Positions 35,484 through 47,651 of a stretch of 64,000 nucleotides of DNA are shown here, one piece after another (positions within the stretch are counted from its first letter, which is position 1; every line of letters begins with the position of its first letter). The stretch is from Ambrosia x helenae (taxonomy: Eukaryota; Streptophyta; Magnoliopsida; Asterales; Asteraceae): NCBI GenBank assembly GCA_030844895.1, contig CM061231.1:9539214-9603213 (forward strand), in the 5' to 3' direction. Under the pieces are notes generated by a model that saw nothing but the letters and a program-made list of their open reading frames with translations, did no database searches and had not been told where the DNA came from. The translations under genes and the position numbers were made by a program.

Positions 35484-37080
35484 CTATTTCACTGTTAGAT
35501 GTATCATTTGGAAATTCATTATAGTCATACTAGGCGGACTTTGAGGTTCCTCGTTTTGAAAGTTTTGAGGTTCACAATTTTGAAGTTCACCATTTTGAGG
35601 TGTAGGTCTAGGACAAGGAGATTCTTGGTCAGTAGCACCAACGGGATGTAGGGAAGCAGGTGAGTCTCGTTGGGTACTATGATGATCTCTGCTTATTGAT
35701 ACGGGAGCCCATGTTATTGATATGGGAGCCCATGTTAGCCAATCCAGTGGGTCAATATGCTTCTTCTCCCCCTGACCATTGTATTGGCAGGTATAGAAAA
35801 ATTCGGTTTCAAGGAAGTCACAATCAAGAGTAGTGTATACATGTCGACGTTTTGGACTGTAACATCGATATCCCTTTTGATCGATTCCATAGCCTACAAA
35901 CACACATTTTCCTGCGCATGGGCCTAGTTTACCTCGATCATGTTTCAGGATATGAGGATAGATAGTGCATCCAAAGACACGTGGTTGTAAAGTGAGAGGC
36001 GGGGGGATGTTGGTAAACTCAGAAAGGATTTGAACGAGGGTTTTAATATTGAGGGCTTTTGTAGGAAGACGATTAATCAGGTATGTGGCAGTCGCAACAG
36101 CTTCTGGCCAAAAAGATGTGGGAACTTGAGACTCAATTAGGAAGGCCCATGTGATTTCTAAAAGAATATGGTTTTTTCGTTCGACGGTGCCATTTTGTTC
36201 AGGAGTGTAGGGGCATGTCTTTTGATGAATTATCCCTTTGTTTTGACAGAATTGTTTCATAGACTCATTTATGTATTCTCCGCCATTATCCGATCTATGA
36301 ATTTGGATATTAGTTTTGAACTCAGTTTGTATCATAGTATAAAATATTTTAAATTTTTCAAAGACCTCAAATTTGTGTTTCAAAAAATAGATCCATGCCA
36401 TACGAGTGCAATCATCAATAAATAAAACAAAGAAAATGAAAGTTTTGTCCCCCATTAACCTCTGCGGGACCCACACATCAGAATGTATTAAAGAAAAAGG
36501 AATCTCTACCCTAGTATTATTTAAATGATACGCATGTCTGTGACTTTTAGCTAGGACACACGTCTCACAATTTAGAGTTTTATTGGAAGGAAAAAGTTTT
36601 GGAAATAAAATATGCAGATAGCTACTAGACGGGTGTCCTAATCTCCTATGCCAAAGCCAAGCTTCTCTATTTTTAGTCCCATGAGCAAGCATCACATTTC
36701 CCCATTGAGTCACTTCATCCACATAATACAATCTTGATCGTTCAGTGCCACGCCCAATAATCATTCCTGTCCTGATATTCTGAAGGATACAAAAGGTTGG
36801 ATGCATCAAGACGGTGCAATTTAACTCTTTTGTAATGTTGCTAATGGATAACAGTTTATGTGACAGGGATGAAACATAGAGACAATTCTTTAGTTTTAAA
36901 GTTGGAGATAGTTCAATAGTTCCTCCTCCTTTAACAGGAACATCCCCCCATTAGCGGTTTTGATGTTATTGATTCTAGGTTTAGTTTTAGAAATAATATC
37001 AGATTTATCATAGGTCATAGTGTCAGTGGCACCACAGTCAAAAATCTTTGATTCGTCTGTTTTAGTGCAATTTTGGGCTA
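35484..37080 (-). pseudogene. Copia retrotransposon protease-integrase region (element A)
   Basis: Minus strand: a zinc-knuckle/protease junction with DCGATDTMT (active-site Asp-Ser-Gly changed to Asp-Cys-Gly) near 37030, broken, then an open frame 36809-35484. That frame has the pre-integrase HHCC motif (WHRRLGHPSS ... CETCVLAK) and integrase D-D-E residues (IHSDVW, SDNGGEY, PEQNGTVERKN). The usual reverse transcriptase and RNase H are absent: the frame ends in the linker (TWAPISITWAPVSI duplication) and the 3' LTR follows. Non-functional. Confidence 0.9.
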
Positions 37081-37238
37081 TATAGCCTGTCGAGCACCTA
37101 AATTTCTATTTTTTAGGAAAACTTTGTTTTTATTTTTTCTTTTGAAAAACAAAATGTTTTTTAATTTTATGAAACCTTTTAAAATTTTTTTGGGGTTTTA
37201 TTCTAGTCCCTTTATACCATCTCCCCCTTTCAATAATA
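37060..37238. repeat. Direct repeat, left copy (~180 bp copia sequence)
   Basis: Matches 39117-39296 with few changes (shared TTCTATTTTTTAGGAAAACT and CTAGTCCCTTTATACCATCT). The two copies bracket the insertion carrying two small ORFs. Confidence 0.9.
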
Positions 37239-37766
37239 CTAGGTGGAATCCCGTGTGATACACACGGGAGACCGAGTCCTACCTTAAGGCCTGTTTAGTA
37301 AAACCAACATTATGAACCCAATCGTCTGCTGCGAAGAAGAACTGTTTAGTACCGTCTGTTTATTTCTTTATAACAGTTATTATTACCATCCAAAATATAA
37401 AAAAAAGTAAACAGACCAACTGTAATGGTCTGTTTAGTAAACCTCAAATTAAACAGTCGATCTATTGTTAAAAAGAAAAACTGTATTTCGTAACGTCTGT
37501 TTCTTTTACGATACCGGTTAATATTAATAATACTGATAAGATGTTTAATAACTGGAACTGTTACAACAACACAAACATAAATCTACAGACGGATTAAAAC
37601 TCTGTTGAAATAACACATATAAATCTACATACGTATAAAGCTCTGTTGAATAAAACACAAAAGTTAATACGAGTCAATTTAGAATCACAAAACATAAAAA
37701 AACCATATATAATCTTGAGAGACATACAAAACTAAAAAGAAAAATAAATATAATCAACGTTAAACA

Positions 37767-38087
37767 TCAAGATACATAGCTAATTAAAGGAATTAATAAA
37801 CTTAAAGCTTCAAGTTGTGCATGTAGATCTTTCAATTTTGCCAAAAAATCTACGTCCTTACTTCTGGCCTCTGAATTGTACAACAACAACAAATCACGAA
37901 CAACAGTCGAAGGCATTGACTTCAATATCCGTTGCACATCATCTCGGTCAAACGTGCCCAAGTGCAAACTGTCAAAACAAATCTTCAAATCACTTATAGT
38001 CTTCAAATTTTGACAGTACTGTGCTGTAATTTGATTAAGAACAAATTCCTTCATTTTATCTTCTTGGTTAATAGTTGGGGCTGCCAT
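37767..38087 (-). CDS. Small hypothetical protein, 106 aa, inside Helitron H5
   Basis: Intact frame beginning MAAPTINQEDKMKEF, acid-base mixed, with predicted helical character (LKTISDLKICFDSLH; FLAKLKDLHAQLEAL) and a hydrophobic C-terminus. No family recognised, no signal peptide. Divergent from the ORF at 38512, sharing a 424-bp intergenic region. It may be a fragment captured from a host gene. Expression unknown. Confidence 0.45.
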   Translation of the reverse strand: MAAPTINQEDKMKEFVLNQITAQYCQNLKTISDLKICFDSLHLGTFDRDDVQRILKSMPSTVVRDLLLLYNSEARSKDVDFLAKLKDLHAQLEALSLLIPLISYVS

Positions 38088-38511
38088 TGATGCTATTGAT
38101 GAAGACTGAAATGTAAATGTTAAGATTGTTTATAATGAAATTCATGATTTGTTTACTAATTTATACATTTAGAACGCGTGAAATAAAAGGTCATAGCGTA
38201 GTATAGTTATTATACTTGGGTTAACGTGTTAAACAAAAAGTTTTGTTATAATGATTATTTAATTTCAAAACGTTTATAGTATCCGAAGATTCTATACAAC
38301 TTGGGAAACATAAATGGACAAATTCTTTAGAAAACGAACAGACGAAATAATAAAGTATCAGTTGTACAAATCAAAGATTTAAATAATTATACCAAATATC
38401 GCGTGAAATTAATTATCTTTCAAAATTATTTCTATAAAAATATGTTCATATCCAACCTAAAATTTATCTATAAATTCCACACAGTACATATTCTAAACTT
38501 CATCTACCAAA

Positions 38512-38850
38512 ATGGCAAACAGATCATACTATCATTTTGCTGATACATTAGACGTTAAGTCAATATTCAATATTTGGTCACTAACAGAAAGGAGAAAAGA
38601 CGAAGATGTTAGAAATGAAGTACAGAAGATGGAAGAAATAGTTAAGGAACAGTCATGGACAAACATTGGCATGCTAGATATGGTGTTGCATGAACCTCCA
38701 ACTGGTTTGAGAGACAAGATAGAAGACTACTTGAGTCAACAACTACAAATCGACAACAACATTCATGAAGCATTGATGGAGTTAAAAAAGGATATTTCAA
38801 GCGAGATCCTGAAAAAGAAACAAAGGGTTTTCGAGATTTTAATTAAGTAG
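38512..38850 (+). CDS. Small hypothetical protein, 112 aa, inside Helitron H5
   Basis: Intact frame MANRSYYHFADTLDVKS..., highly charged and largely helical (RRKDEDVRNEVQKMEEIVKE; ELKKDISSEILKKKQRVFEI). A TATA-like CTATAAATTCC sits about 40 bp before the ATG, so it could have its own promoter. No family recognised. Divergent partner at 37767-38087. Whether it is a real gene or captured fragment is open. Confidence 0.5.
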   Translation: MANRSYYHFADTLDVKSIFNIWSLTERRKDEDVRNEVQKMEEIVKEQSWTNIGMLDMVLHEPPTGLRDKIEDYLSQQLQIDNNIHEALMELKKDISSEILKKKQRVFEILIK

Positions 38851-39116
38851 TCTATATAGTAGATATGGTTTTTATTATGTATTTGTTTTAAATGTTAAGA
38901 ACTGTTTAGTAAAAACAACATTAAGAAGCAAATCGTCTGCTACAAAGAAAACCTGTTTATTACCATCTTTTTGTTTCTTTAAAACAATTACTTTAAGGTC
39001 TGTTTACTAAAACCAACATTACAAAGCCAATCGTCTACTGTAAAGAAAACCTGTTTACTAACATCTGTTTCTTTCTTTAAAACAATTACTACATAAAATA
39101 TAAAAAACGTAAATAG

Positions 39117-39690
39117 GCCAATTTTGTGCTATATAGCCTTTCGAGCACTTAAATTTCTATTTTTTAGGAAAACTTTGTTTTTATTTTTTCTTTTGAAAAA
39201 CAAAATGTTTTTTTTTTTTAATTTTATGAAACCCTTTAAAATTTTTTTGGGGTTTTATTCTAGTCCCTTTATACCATCTCCCCCTTTTAATAATATGGAC
39301 CAAAAGTTTTTTACCTTTAAAATGTGTTGAGTTAGTTTTTTACGTTTAAAAATGTGTAAAGACAAAGTTTTTTCTTTTAAGAGGATTTTTGTATTTATAA
39401 TGGGTGAAGATCTCAATGAGTTCTTGTCCACATAAAAAAAACTTTCGGTTTCTTTATTTTTTGTTTAAAAAACCTTTTTGTATTTATATTGGGTGAAGGT
39501 CTCAATGAGTTCCTGCTCAGATAAAACATTTTCGTGTTTTTCATTTGGCCCATATCACTATGTTGTTCTTCTTCATCTTTTTTATTCATCAAATCAAGAA
39601 CAGATCTAGGAAAAAAATTAGGGTTATACAACGGATTTGAGGTTAGTCCCTCAATCCGGTTACCTCCATGCATAGCGTCGTCTTCTTTCT
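39117..39690 (-). pseudogene. Copia gag remnant and right copy of the direct repeat
   Basis: 39117-39296 repeats 37060-37238. Beyond it, minus-strand residual frames (NSLRPSPNINTKRFF twice in degenerate form; NKKDEEEQHSDMGQMKN) look like gag C-terminal linker, disrupted by stops. Confidence 0.5.
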
Positions 39691-39779
39691 CGGAGAAGGC
39701 TATCCCACCGAAGCCCTATTCTTTCTGGTCGCCACCGACGCTGGTTTCACCGGCTTTGCTGGTGGCGACGGAGGGTTTT

Positions 39780-40355
39780 CCGTTCCCTTTCTTGAAACGC
39801 ATTATACGGTACATACAGGGGACCTACGAGTACGGTTTACATCTCAGGCCTACCAAACAACTCTCACTTGTTGCCTACACAGATGCAGATTGGGCTGGTT
39901 GCCCAGACACTCGCCGATCCACCTCAGGTTACTGCGTGTATCTAGGGGACAATCTTATCTCCTGGTCCTCCAAACTCTAATCCACTGTTTCTCGCTCGAG
40001 TGCCGAAGCAGAGTATCGGGGAATAGCCAACGTGGTGGCTGACATTTGCTGGCTACGAAATCTTCTTCTCGAGCTCCATCATCCATTGACTCGTGCAACC
40101 ATTGTCTACTGTGACAACGTCAGCGCCATTTATCTCTCCGGCAATCCCGTTCAACATCAGCGCACCAAGCACATCGAATTAGATATCCACTTCGTCCGAG
40201 AACAAGTTCAACGAGGTAATATCCGTGTGCTTCACGTGCCTTCTCGTCACCAGATCGCCGACATCTTCACCAAAGGTCTCCCTCGCGTCCTATTTGATGA
40301 CTTCAGGTCCAGTCTCAGCATTCGGCCACCCAACGCTTCGACTGCGGGGGTGTAA
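39780..40355 (+). pseudogene. Copia RNase H region, opposite orientation (element C)
   Basis: Plus strand: LKRIIRYIQGTYEYGL, TDADWAGCPDTRRSTSGY, then after an in-frame TAA (39978), SRSSAEAEYRGIA, WLRNLLLEL, VYCDNVSAIYLSGNP, HQRTKHIELDIHFVRE and HVPSRHQIADIFTKGL: the copia reverse transcriptase tail and RNase H. A polypurine-like GCGGGGG and TGTAATAGCATATG follow at 40344-40363, the likely start of its 3' LTR, which is truncated. 5' parts are missing. Confidence 0.9.
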
Positions 40356-40391
40356 TAGCATATGTATAAAATAGGAAAAGATTGTAATTAG

Positions 40392-40847
40392 TCAATGTAT
40401 ATCTTTCCACCAATTTAGGCGATCATGTTTGTACTCTATATAATTGATTTGTGTTAATGAGAAGATCAACGATTTACAATCTCTATCAGTAATCACCAAA
40501 GTATCCAATAGCGATTTTGCTATGGGAAACTCGGTTAGGTTGCCAGCGATATACGGTTCAATATTTTGTATAAGCCATGAAAACACGACCAAATCGTCAT
40601 GTTCCCACTGCTCGTATACTTCATCATTTGGATATGGAGGGTTTGAGGTCAAGTGTGCTAAGAAGGCTTTCAATTTTCTGCCTATAGCGACTCGAATCAT
40701 TCGGGTCCATAGAGCGTAGTTTTGATTATTGAGTTTGAGGTTGATTTGTAGACTATCGGATAATTTCAGGTTTTGTGATTGGGAATTTTTTAACAGGTTT
40801 GCGAGTTGTATGAACAAGTTGGAATTCGAGTTGTCGTCTCCGGACAT
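40392..40847 (-). pseudogene. Copia gag N-terminal region (element B)
   Basis: MSGDDNSNSNLFIQLANLLK..., with LNNQNYALWTRMIRVAIGRK and WEHDDLVVFSWLIQNIE, the plant copia gag (UBN2-type) N-terminus. The frame ends in unrelated sequence where the inverted RNase H fragment joins. A start at 40847 lies 65 bp after the primer site, as expected. Confidence 0.85.
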
Positions 40848-40911
40848 GGTTGCTTGGGTTAACAGGGACAGATTACTCAGTAAATGATGAGCAGGTCAGT
40901 TTACGAACGCT

Positions 40912-41153
40912 GCTCTGATACCATGATGTGAATCAAAAAATAAGAGATTGAAAGATGAATATTGTTCTGTAATACAATGTTTGACAATATGAGTACAATT
41001 TATAGAATAAACAATTTCCTAAATAAGGTAAACAAAGGCCTAACGGCTATATAATTGACCCTTGATTAGCTGTTGAGATTTTATGGCTGCCACAATCTTC
41101 TAAACCGGGAAATGCTGAGATTTTTCTGATCCCACTTGATTTACTTTCTAACA
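40912..41153 (-). mobile_element. Copia 5' LTR and tRNA-Met primer-binding site (element B)
   Basis: Primer site TGGTATCAGAGC (minus, 40923-40912), complementary to initiator tRNA-Met 3' end. The LTR (about 230 bp) ends CA at 40924 and starts TGTTAGAAAG at 41153. It abuts exon 9 of the second O-fucosyltransferase copy, so it inserted there. Confidence 0.85.
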
Positions 41154-43230
41154 CTAACAAAGAAAGGCGACAAGGTGGGTCTGATGCTGGGGGCACTTGG
41201 ATGTAACAAATATGTTCATCTTTATGAGGCTTGAGGCGAAGTATAGGGTGGGGATGAGACATTAGCGCCCTTGCTAGCACTTTTCCCTAATATTCATTCA
41301 AAAGACACCATAGCCACTAAACAAGAGTTGGAACCATTTTTTGCATTTTCTTCCCGTATGGCTGCACTTGATTTCATTGTGTGATGAGAGTGATGTGTTT
41401 GTTACAAATTATAATGGGAATATGGCAAAAATTTTGGCCGGCCGGAGGTATGTTTTACTTTTTTTGATCAAGTATATCATTATTGTTAGTGCAAAAGTAA
41501 CTTTGACCTTTTTGGTCAACATAAATTCTCTTTTTTCATCATCAATCCAATCACTATTTGCAACCTAGGATTCTATTTTATCATCAATCCAGTCCCGTTC
41601 ACGTTTTTTCTTTTTCTTATCAATGAATAGATCTCTTTTATCTAGTATTAAATAAGTCTATTTAGTAGGCTGTAAACATCAAGTAAACACTTTTGGCTAC
41701 TTTCTATCAATTTTCCACGTTTTCCTTTTTAGCTATTTTTTTTATCTACCCGTTCTAACTGTAAGGAGACAAACACGACCATTGACCTATTCATAAGTAA
41801 ATTTATCAAAATTGCCATGCAAAAATTTGATTCTGATTGAGCTGTGAATTGTTTGTCTCTATTGTAGGAGATACTTTGGACACAAACCAACAATACGACC
41901 AAATGCTAAAAAGCTGTATCGTTTATTTCTAAACCGAGAAAACACAACATGGGAGGAATTCTCTTCAAAAGTAAGAAGTCGTCAAAGAGGTTTCATGGGG
42001 TAGCCAAGGGAGGTAAGACCCGGGCGAGGTGAATTTCATGAAAACCATGCTACATGCATATGTGAAGACCCAGAAGCCAAATCAAAGTTCCTAACACTCA
42101 CTCGGATGAAGTAGTCGTTGACCAGGACATTGAACACGAACATGATTTATCAGACCAGGATGAAGATGATGAGCTTATCAACTCCCAATTTCAACATCTA
42201 GCCAATGATACAAGTGTTGATGATGATCCTTTGATATCTGACATACCTGAAATTGAAGAGTTGCTTTCTGACTAATATTCCCAGTTTTATAGGTTGGCTG
42301 ATCTTGGAGAATGTGGCTAGCTACTAGAGCTGGTAAGATCAGCGGATTGATTTGAGTTGGTAGTGGGTCAAAACGGGTTCGGGTTGAAACATGTTTTTGG
42401 TACTGTTTGGGTTGGGTTACGTTGGGTTGACATGTACACAACTTTTTTGGTTCATATTCTGTAAGTAAAAAATGGTTAGGTAATAGTAATATATTGTTCG
42501 AATATAAAATGATTCAGGAGGCTCTAAGCATAGAACAACATCCTTTCGGTCAGTAGCGTCCCTGAATATTTAGGTGCCTTGTCTGAGCCATTCAAAAGTG
42601 TGTGCCTTAGACCTTAAATTTTGAGTTTTAAATGGGTATTGAGCTTATAAATAAGCTAATAAGATTTTAGCTTTAGATGAGTTTTCACTGGCCCAAGTTT
42701 TAACTTTAAAATAGGTTTTCTATTTTAAAAAATACATATATGTATATAACACACACACATATCGGAATGTTAAAAGAAACATGTGCCCCCTAGAAAATGG
42801 GCCCTAGCCGGAGGTCCTCCCCAGCCACCCTAAGAGCCTCCAATGCTTTCAATTACTTTTTTCGGTTGTCCATTTGACCTGATCCTCATGAGTAAACAAT
42901 AACATGAAACTGACCCATTTATAAGTATAAATGGGTTGCATTGCATCTTTAAATGACTTCAACCCATGACAATGCAGGTTGCAGATTTAGTGCTAAAGAT
43001 ACGAGTCAGGGAACACTTGCTACCTGAAATATCCAGCATAATAGATCCATTTTTGTTGAACTGTACAGATGTTGAGGCTCATGGATTTTTATATTTAAAC
43101 GTGGCACAAGAAAACAGCTTCAAATGCAAACCAAAGGTTCAACCTTCTCCTAATCATCTCCAGCACTTTCGTTTTTACAGTGTTTTTGTAGTTTTTATCC
43201 GCGTGATGTACTTGATGTAAGAATGAATTT
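41154..43230 (+). pseudogene. Second O-fucosyltransferase copy, exons 9-10 and 3' region
   Basis: Exon 9 remnant 41156-41450 and exon 10 at 41868-42275 align with 22500-22818 and 23136-23571. It is dead: in-frame TGA at 41232-41234 (TCA in the intact gene), TAG at 42001-42003 (GAG in the intact gene), a missing segment in the GCTTAGAGCA area, loss of codons before GATGAGAGTGA and a ~30-bp deletion near 42106. Unlike the homopolymer breaks elsewhere these include true nonsense substitutions. 42979-43085 repeats the conserved segment seen after the intact gene. Confidence 0.95.
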
Positions 43231-43436
43231 TAAATGGTGGTTTCTTGTTAGTTTGGTTAGTAGAATATACTTTCAACATTCATTATTTGTTGGGCATTGT
43301 GATTCATGGGATTAAACAAATAAAAAACATCATGGATTGGGTTTAGACAGGTTTACGGTCTTTCACTTGTGACCCCAACCAGAAGTATCCCTGCTTGTAT
43401 TTCTTATTCTTCTGTGTGCATTAATCTCATAGGCGG

Positions 43437-45705
43437 CAACGTTGGGGTGCTGGACACAACCCATGGACGTGTTATGGCGTGTGCGTATATATACATAATT
43501 TACAATGAATTAACACATGATTGGTTTTAATATTTATAAAAATGGTTTAGAGCTTAACATTAAAACACACGCAAAAAAGGCAAGTGTACCCTATCATATA
43601 TGTAGTAAGCTCAGATAGGAACTGGATATCGATCCATGGATGCGAGCGGATGCAATAGTACTTAAACTCTATCCCCGATTTACCAGTAAAAGATAGTAGG
43701 AAGTTGTTTAAACTAGATTAACTCTAAAATACCAAATTAACATAAGTAAGACTCCAAATACAAAATATATATAAAGACACTATAATAACAACCCTAGCAT
43801 GTCATCTACATAACATATGTTAAAAAGGCGGGAGATCAACATTCCCATTATTAGACAATTAGTATCCCTTTCGGGAATCCTAACATGACAACTATTCGGA
43901 AAGCTAACACCATAAACACATGTTAAGCACCTAAAATTGTTCATTAGCGAGCTATTGATATAATCTCATGCAAATCTTCCAAAGATAAGTTAGTAATCTG
44001 TTAAGAGTTTTCTAACCTGGTAAAGAGTTGGCTAAAAAGTCTATTTTTCCTAAGAAGTATAAGAAGTCTATGTAGGCATAGTGTTTTAAATCTTAGGAGA
44101 AATGTTTTGTATTATTTTGGTATTGTGTTATATAGAAAAACAATAAACTTAACAATTTAAAACACAATCAAATGTATTCTAAGCATTAAATATAAAACAC
44201 GATGCGAAGAAATATAATTAATATGTTCTAAAGATAATCAATGTGTTTTACAATTTAATGCATAAAATCCATTTGGTTGTGTTTTAAATTGTTAGTTTTG
44301 TTGTTTTTCTATATCATACAATACCAAAAGAGTGTAAAACATTTATCCTAAACTTTAAAACACAATGTGTACATAGACTTCTCACACTTCTTAGGAAAAA
44401 TAGACTTTTTACACGAACCTTACCCTTCTAACCTCACTAATCAAGGAAAGCAATACTGAATATACAGTACAACCACGGAGACTAGCATAAAGTAGATCAT
44501 ATCACAAACTATTCCATTTTACCAACTTTGAACACAAATCTACTAAGATCGCCATTTTTACCAAAATAACTCACAAAGATCAACAACCGTATCAAAGATC
44601 AGTAACAACACCATTAAGCTTTTTAAACCCTTTTATCTGCCGATAAACATTTCTGATCATCATTGGCCTGACTTTAACCAAACCAATACCCGTTTCCAGT
44701 TTCATGGTGTAAATATGTTAACAAGTTAACTAGTCTACTATTGATCGATTAACTAGACGGTTTTTCAACATGTATCCGACTAACACAAAACAATAATCAT
44801 TACAGTCATACAAACATAAGCAGAAATCCAACAACAACGAAACCTGTTTTTCAATATGATCATCACGATTTAAAACATGAAAAGCGCCAAAATCATACAA
44901 AACATGATTAACATATAACGATCGTTTAAACTACTAAATAATATTGTTTTTACCCGTAGGTTTACAAATACTAACATACATCATATCAATGCTTCAAAAA
45001 TCAGATCCAAACTAAGTAAATTACAAAGATCAAACCATAAGAAAGCAAGGATTATGATGGATTGGATGATGATATCGAATCAAGATCACCTCCAAAGCTT
45101 GTTAGTCGGCTTCTCAGCAGTCCACATCTCCATAAAATCGTCCAAGATCATCCCAAAAATACCCAACACCTGATCAGTGCTTCTGCTCTTTTTTATAGTA
45201 TTTTCGTAAAAGCGCACGATCGTGCAAGGATGTGCACGGCCGTGCACTTTATTTTGATCGTGACGTAAGCTTATCTGTCCGACAAGTGGACCAATTGGGT
45301 TGAATAATATCTGATAAAGGTGCATGACCGTGCTGATTATGAAGTTGTCGAGTGCAATGTTGCACTGGCTTGTGCACTGGCAGTGCACACGAGCTAAATG
45401 AGTCTGCACGATCATGCTGGTCAGTGTTACCGAGAAGTTTCTTTGCACGTACTCTTGCACTGGTAGTGCAACCTGGTGTTGTCGAGTCAAGCTGGTCTGC
45501 ACGGCCCTGCAGAAATGTTGCGCGGCTGTGCACTATGATTAGTAGCTTCTGATTATGGAGGAAATGTCTGTTCAGTCCAGATTTCGTCCGTTTTTTTCAG
45601 CTTTGTCTTGGGGCGCCGTCTAAGACCTGCACAAACAATACAAAGCGATAAGTACCGAATTCATGCAATTACAATCGAAAACGCACAATTTGGGAGTTTA
45701 ATTGG
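43437..45705. mobile_element. 2.3-kb insertion absent from the first copy, unclassified
   Basis: The duplicated flank breaks at about 43437 and resumes at about 45706 relative to 24490-24530. Inside are a MITE (44033-44420) and a block at 45200-45540 dense in TGCACGG/CCGTGCA words. No transposase, gag or pol seen. Ends were not determined. Confidence 0.55.
44033..44420. mobile_element. MITE with ~145-bp terminal inverted repeats
   Basis: Left arm (from TAAAAAGTCTATTTTTCCTA) and right arm (ending TAGGAAAAATAGACTTTTTA) are near-identical inverted copies of about 145 bp with an AT-rich centre of about 100 bp. Long inverted repeats without coding suggest a Mutator-like or hAT-like MITE. The target duplication was not resolved. 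Confidence 0.8.
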
Positions 45706-46541
45706 GAACTTATATATGTATATTTTAACGTCTATGTTGTTACACTGCAACACGTGTGGGGCATTTTTGTTATTACTGGTTTTCATAACATATTTATATA
45801 TAAAAGTGCCAGGCATTCATGAATCAGCATCAGCTCCTATCTCATCTATGACCAAGTTGAGGTAATTTCACAATTAGTCCCTGTGGCTTAGACATAATCA
45901 TGCCTTTGTGGTTATTTTGTTTTTTTATTTTTTATTTTGTAACAAGTTGGGGATTAAGTCTATGCATGAATGTGAATGAAGCGATTTTATAAGGAAAATG
46001 AGATCGTGAAGTAGTAGCTTGCTTGTGGACCCTGTGAGACAAGACTAGGCCACATATCTCAAAATAGAATGACAGTATGTGACACGTGCCATAAAAGGCG
46101 AAATGCTTAATGACCTTGACTGAGTTCGGTAGATGTGTTGGATATATGTATAAAAGGTAAGATGTCTAAGAGTAACATGAAAGGTGTTACAAGAAGTTTG
46201 GGACTGACTAGAATCTTAATACAAGCCTGGACTGAATTCAGTAAATGTGGTGGATGTATGAAAGGTAAGATGTCTAAAAATAATAAGAAAGATATTCCAA
46301 AAAGTTTGGAACTATTAGACTTGAATCTTGATCCAAGCCTGACTGTGTTCAGTAAATGCGTTGATCAAGAATCTTGATCTTCGCCTGCCACTACCCCAAC
46401 TTCAACCAACGACCCCGACTTGACCTGAACCGCCTGCCGATGCGCCTAGAACGTTGCCACCACCTGACCACACACCGACCCGGACCCAGTCCAATTGCCA
46501 ACCGGACTGCTGACTCTGACCCGACCGCAGACCAGACCCGG

Positions 46542-46977
46542 TATTGGAATATATATAAATATTATATAAGCTAGATTGTTCATTTATATATTATAGTTAG
46601 ATAATATATGTATTATAATTATTATGTAAATAATAAGTGTAAACTTAGGACAATCATTCGGTTAACGGTTACATTGAAGATGCACACGTGGAAGAATCAT
46701 AAGACGCGCCTCTTGGATGAACGGATGTGATCAAGCAACAAAGGACACAACGGTTGTATCAAGAGACACACCTTTACCGGAAATTAACTGTCATTCAATC
46801 GTAAATTATAAATAGGATAGGATGGTGTATTGTAAAGGTTACCAAGAATTGAGAAATCAATTCCATAGAGAACCGAACATGATTCCTTGTACAAATTATT
46901 GAATTCTATAAATAAATTTGATCTTGTTCATTGATCTTGTGTTTGAATTCGTTTTGTTAATCATTCCGCTGCCAACA
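46542..46977 (+). repeat. 5' LTR
   Basis: 436 bp, TATTGG...CCAACA. Starts with TA instead of the usual TG in both LTRs. TATA-like sequence TATAAATAGGATAGG near 46807-46821. Confidence 0.93.
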
Positions 46978-47526
46978 AATCTGGTATCAGAGCCACGTTT
47001 AACAAATCAAGAATAGTTGTCTGTAAAAATCTCTTGATTTCATTATTTTCATTTTAGATTATTAAAATAGAGTATACGAAAATATTATTTCATACTCTTT
47101 CGATTAAAATTGGAAGTTTTGATTCTTTATAGAAATGATATACAGATCGTTTGATACCGATTTCCTTATCTTTACAGTAGTTATTTGAAATTATAAAAAA
47201 AAAGAGTATACGCACATATCGTTCGCATTCTTTCATTCAAATATTGAAAGATCACTTATTTACATATATAGAAACGATATAAGATCTATTTTGATTATCT
47301 GTTTTAAGAACGTTTAAGGAAATCAGATTTGTGAATCAAAACTTTGAAAGAAGAATCCATCACAGTAGAAGAAGAAACTTAATCTTTTTAATCACAAAAG
47401 GTTTGAAGGAAAGTCAACGTTTTTAGATTTTTTTTGAGTCAAAATTCATTTTCGATCTTTCATTCAGAATAGTTGCAAAAGTTTTTTTTTAAAAGAAAAT
47501 TATGCACAAAATTAATTTGATAAAAA
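46978..47526 (+). other. Retrotransposon leader with primer-binding site
   Basis: Contains the tRNA-Met primer site at 46982-46994 followed by noncoding AT-rich leader up to the nested Helitron. Confidence 0.7.
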
Positions 47527-47651
47527 CTAGATATTTGCCCGCGTTGACACGCAGTTCACCAACGTACGATTATTTGGAGTAGTATAACGTATAAGAAAAA
47601 TACAGTAGAAAAATTTTATTAAAATTTAAAAGCAACGAATACACATTTTAT

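Larger units (their letters stand above)
37239..38875 (-). mobile_element. Helitron carrying two small divergent ORFs (H5)
   Basis: Minus strand 3' end: hairpin CCCGTGTGTATCACACGGG before CTAG at 37242-37239. A plausible 5' end TCTACTATATAGACTACTT lies at 38875, right after the stop codon of the plus-strand ORF; the true end could instead be near 39116. Subterminal phrase CTGTTTAGTAAAACCAACAT recurs at 37290, 38900 and 39000. No Rep or helicase. Confidence 0.7.

Noticed and set aside
45062..45552. Several overlapping frames in the 2.3-kb insertion (138 aa longest)
   Set aside because: Less AT-rich word sequence opens all frames at once; no protein family visible.
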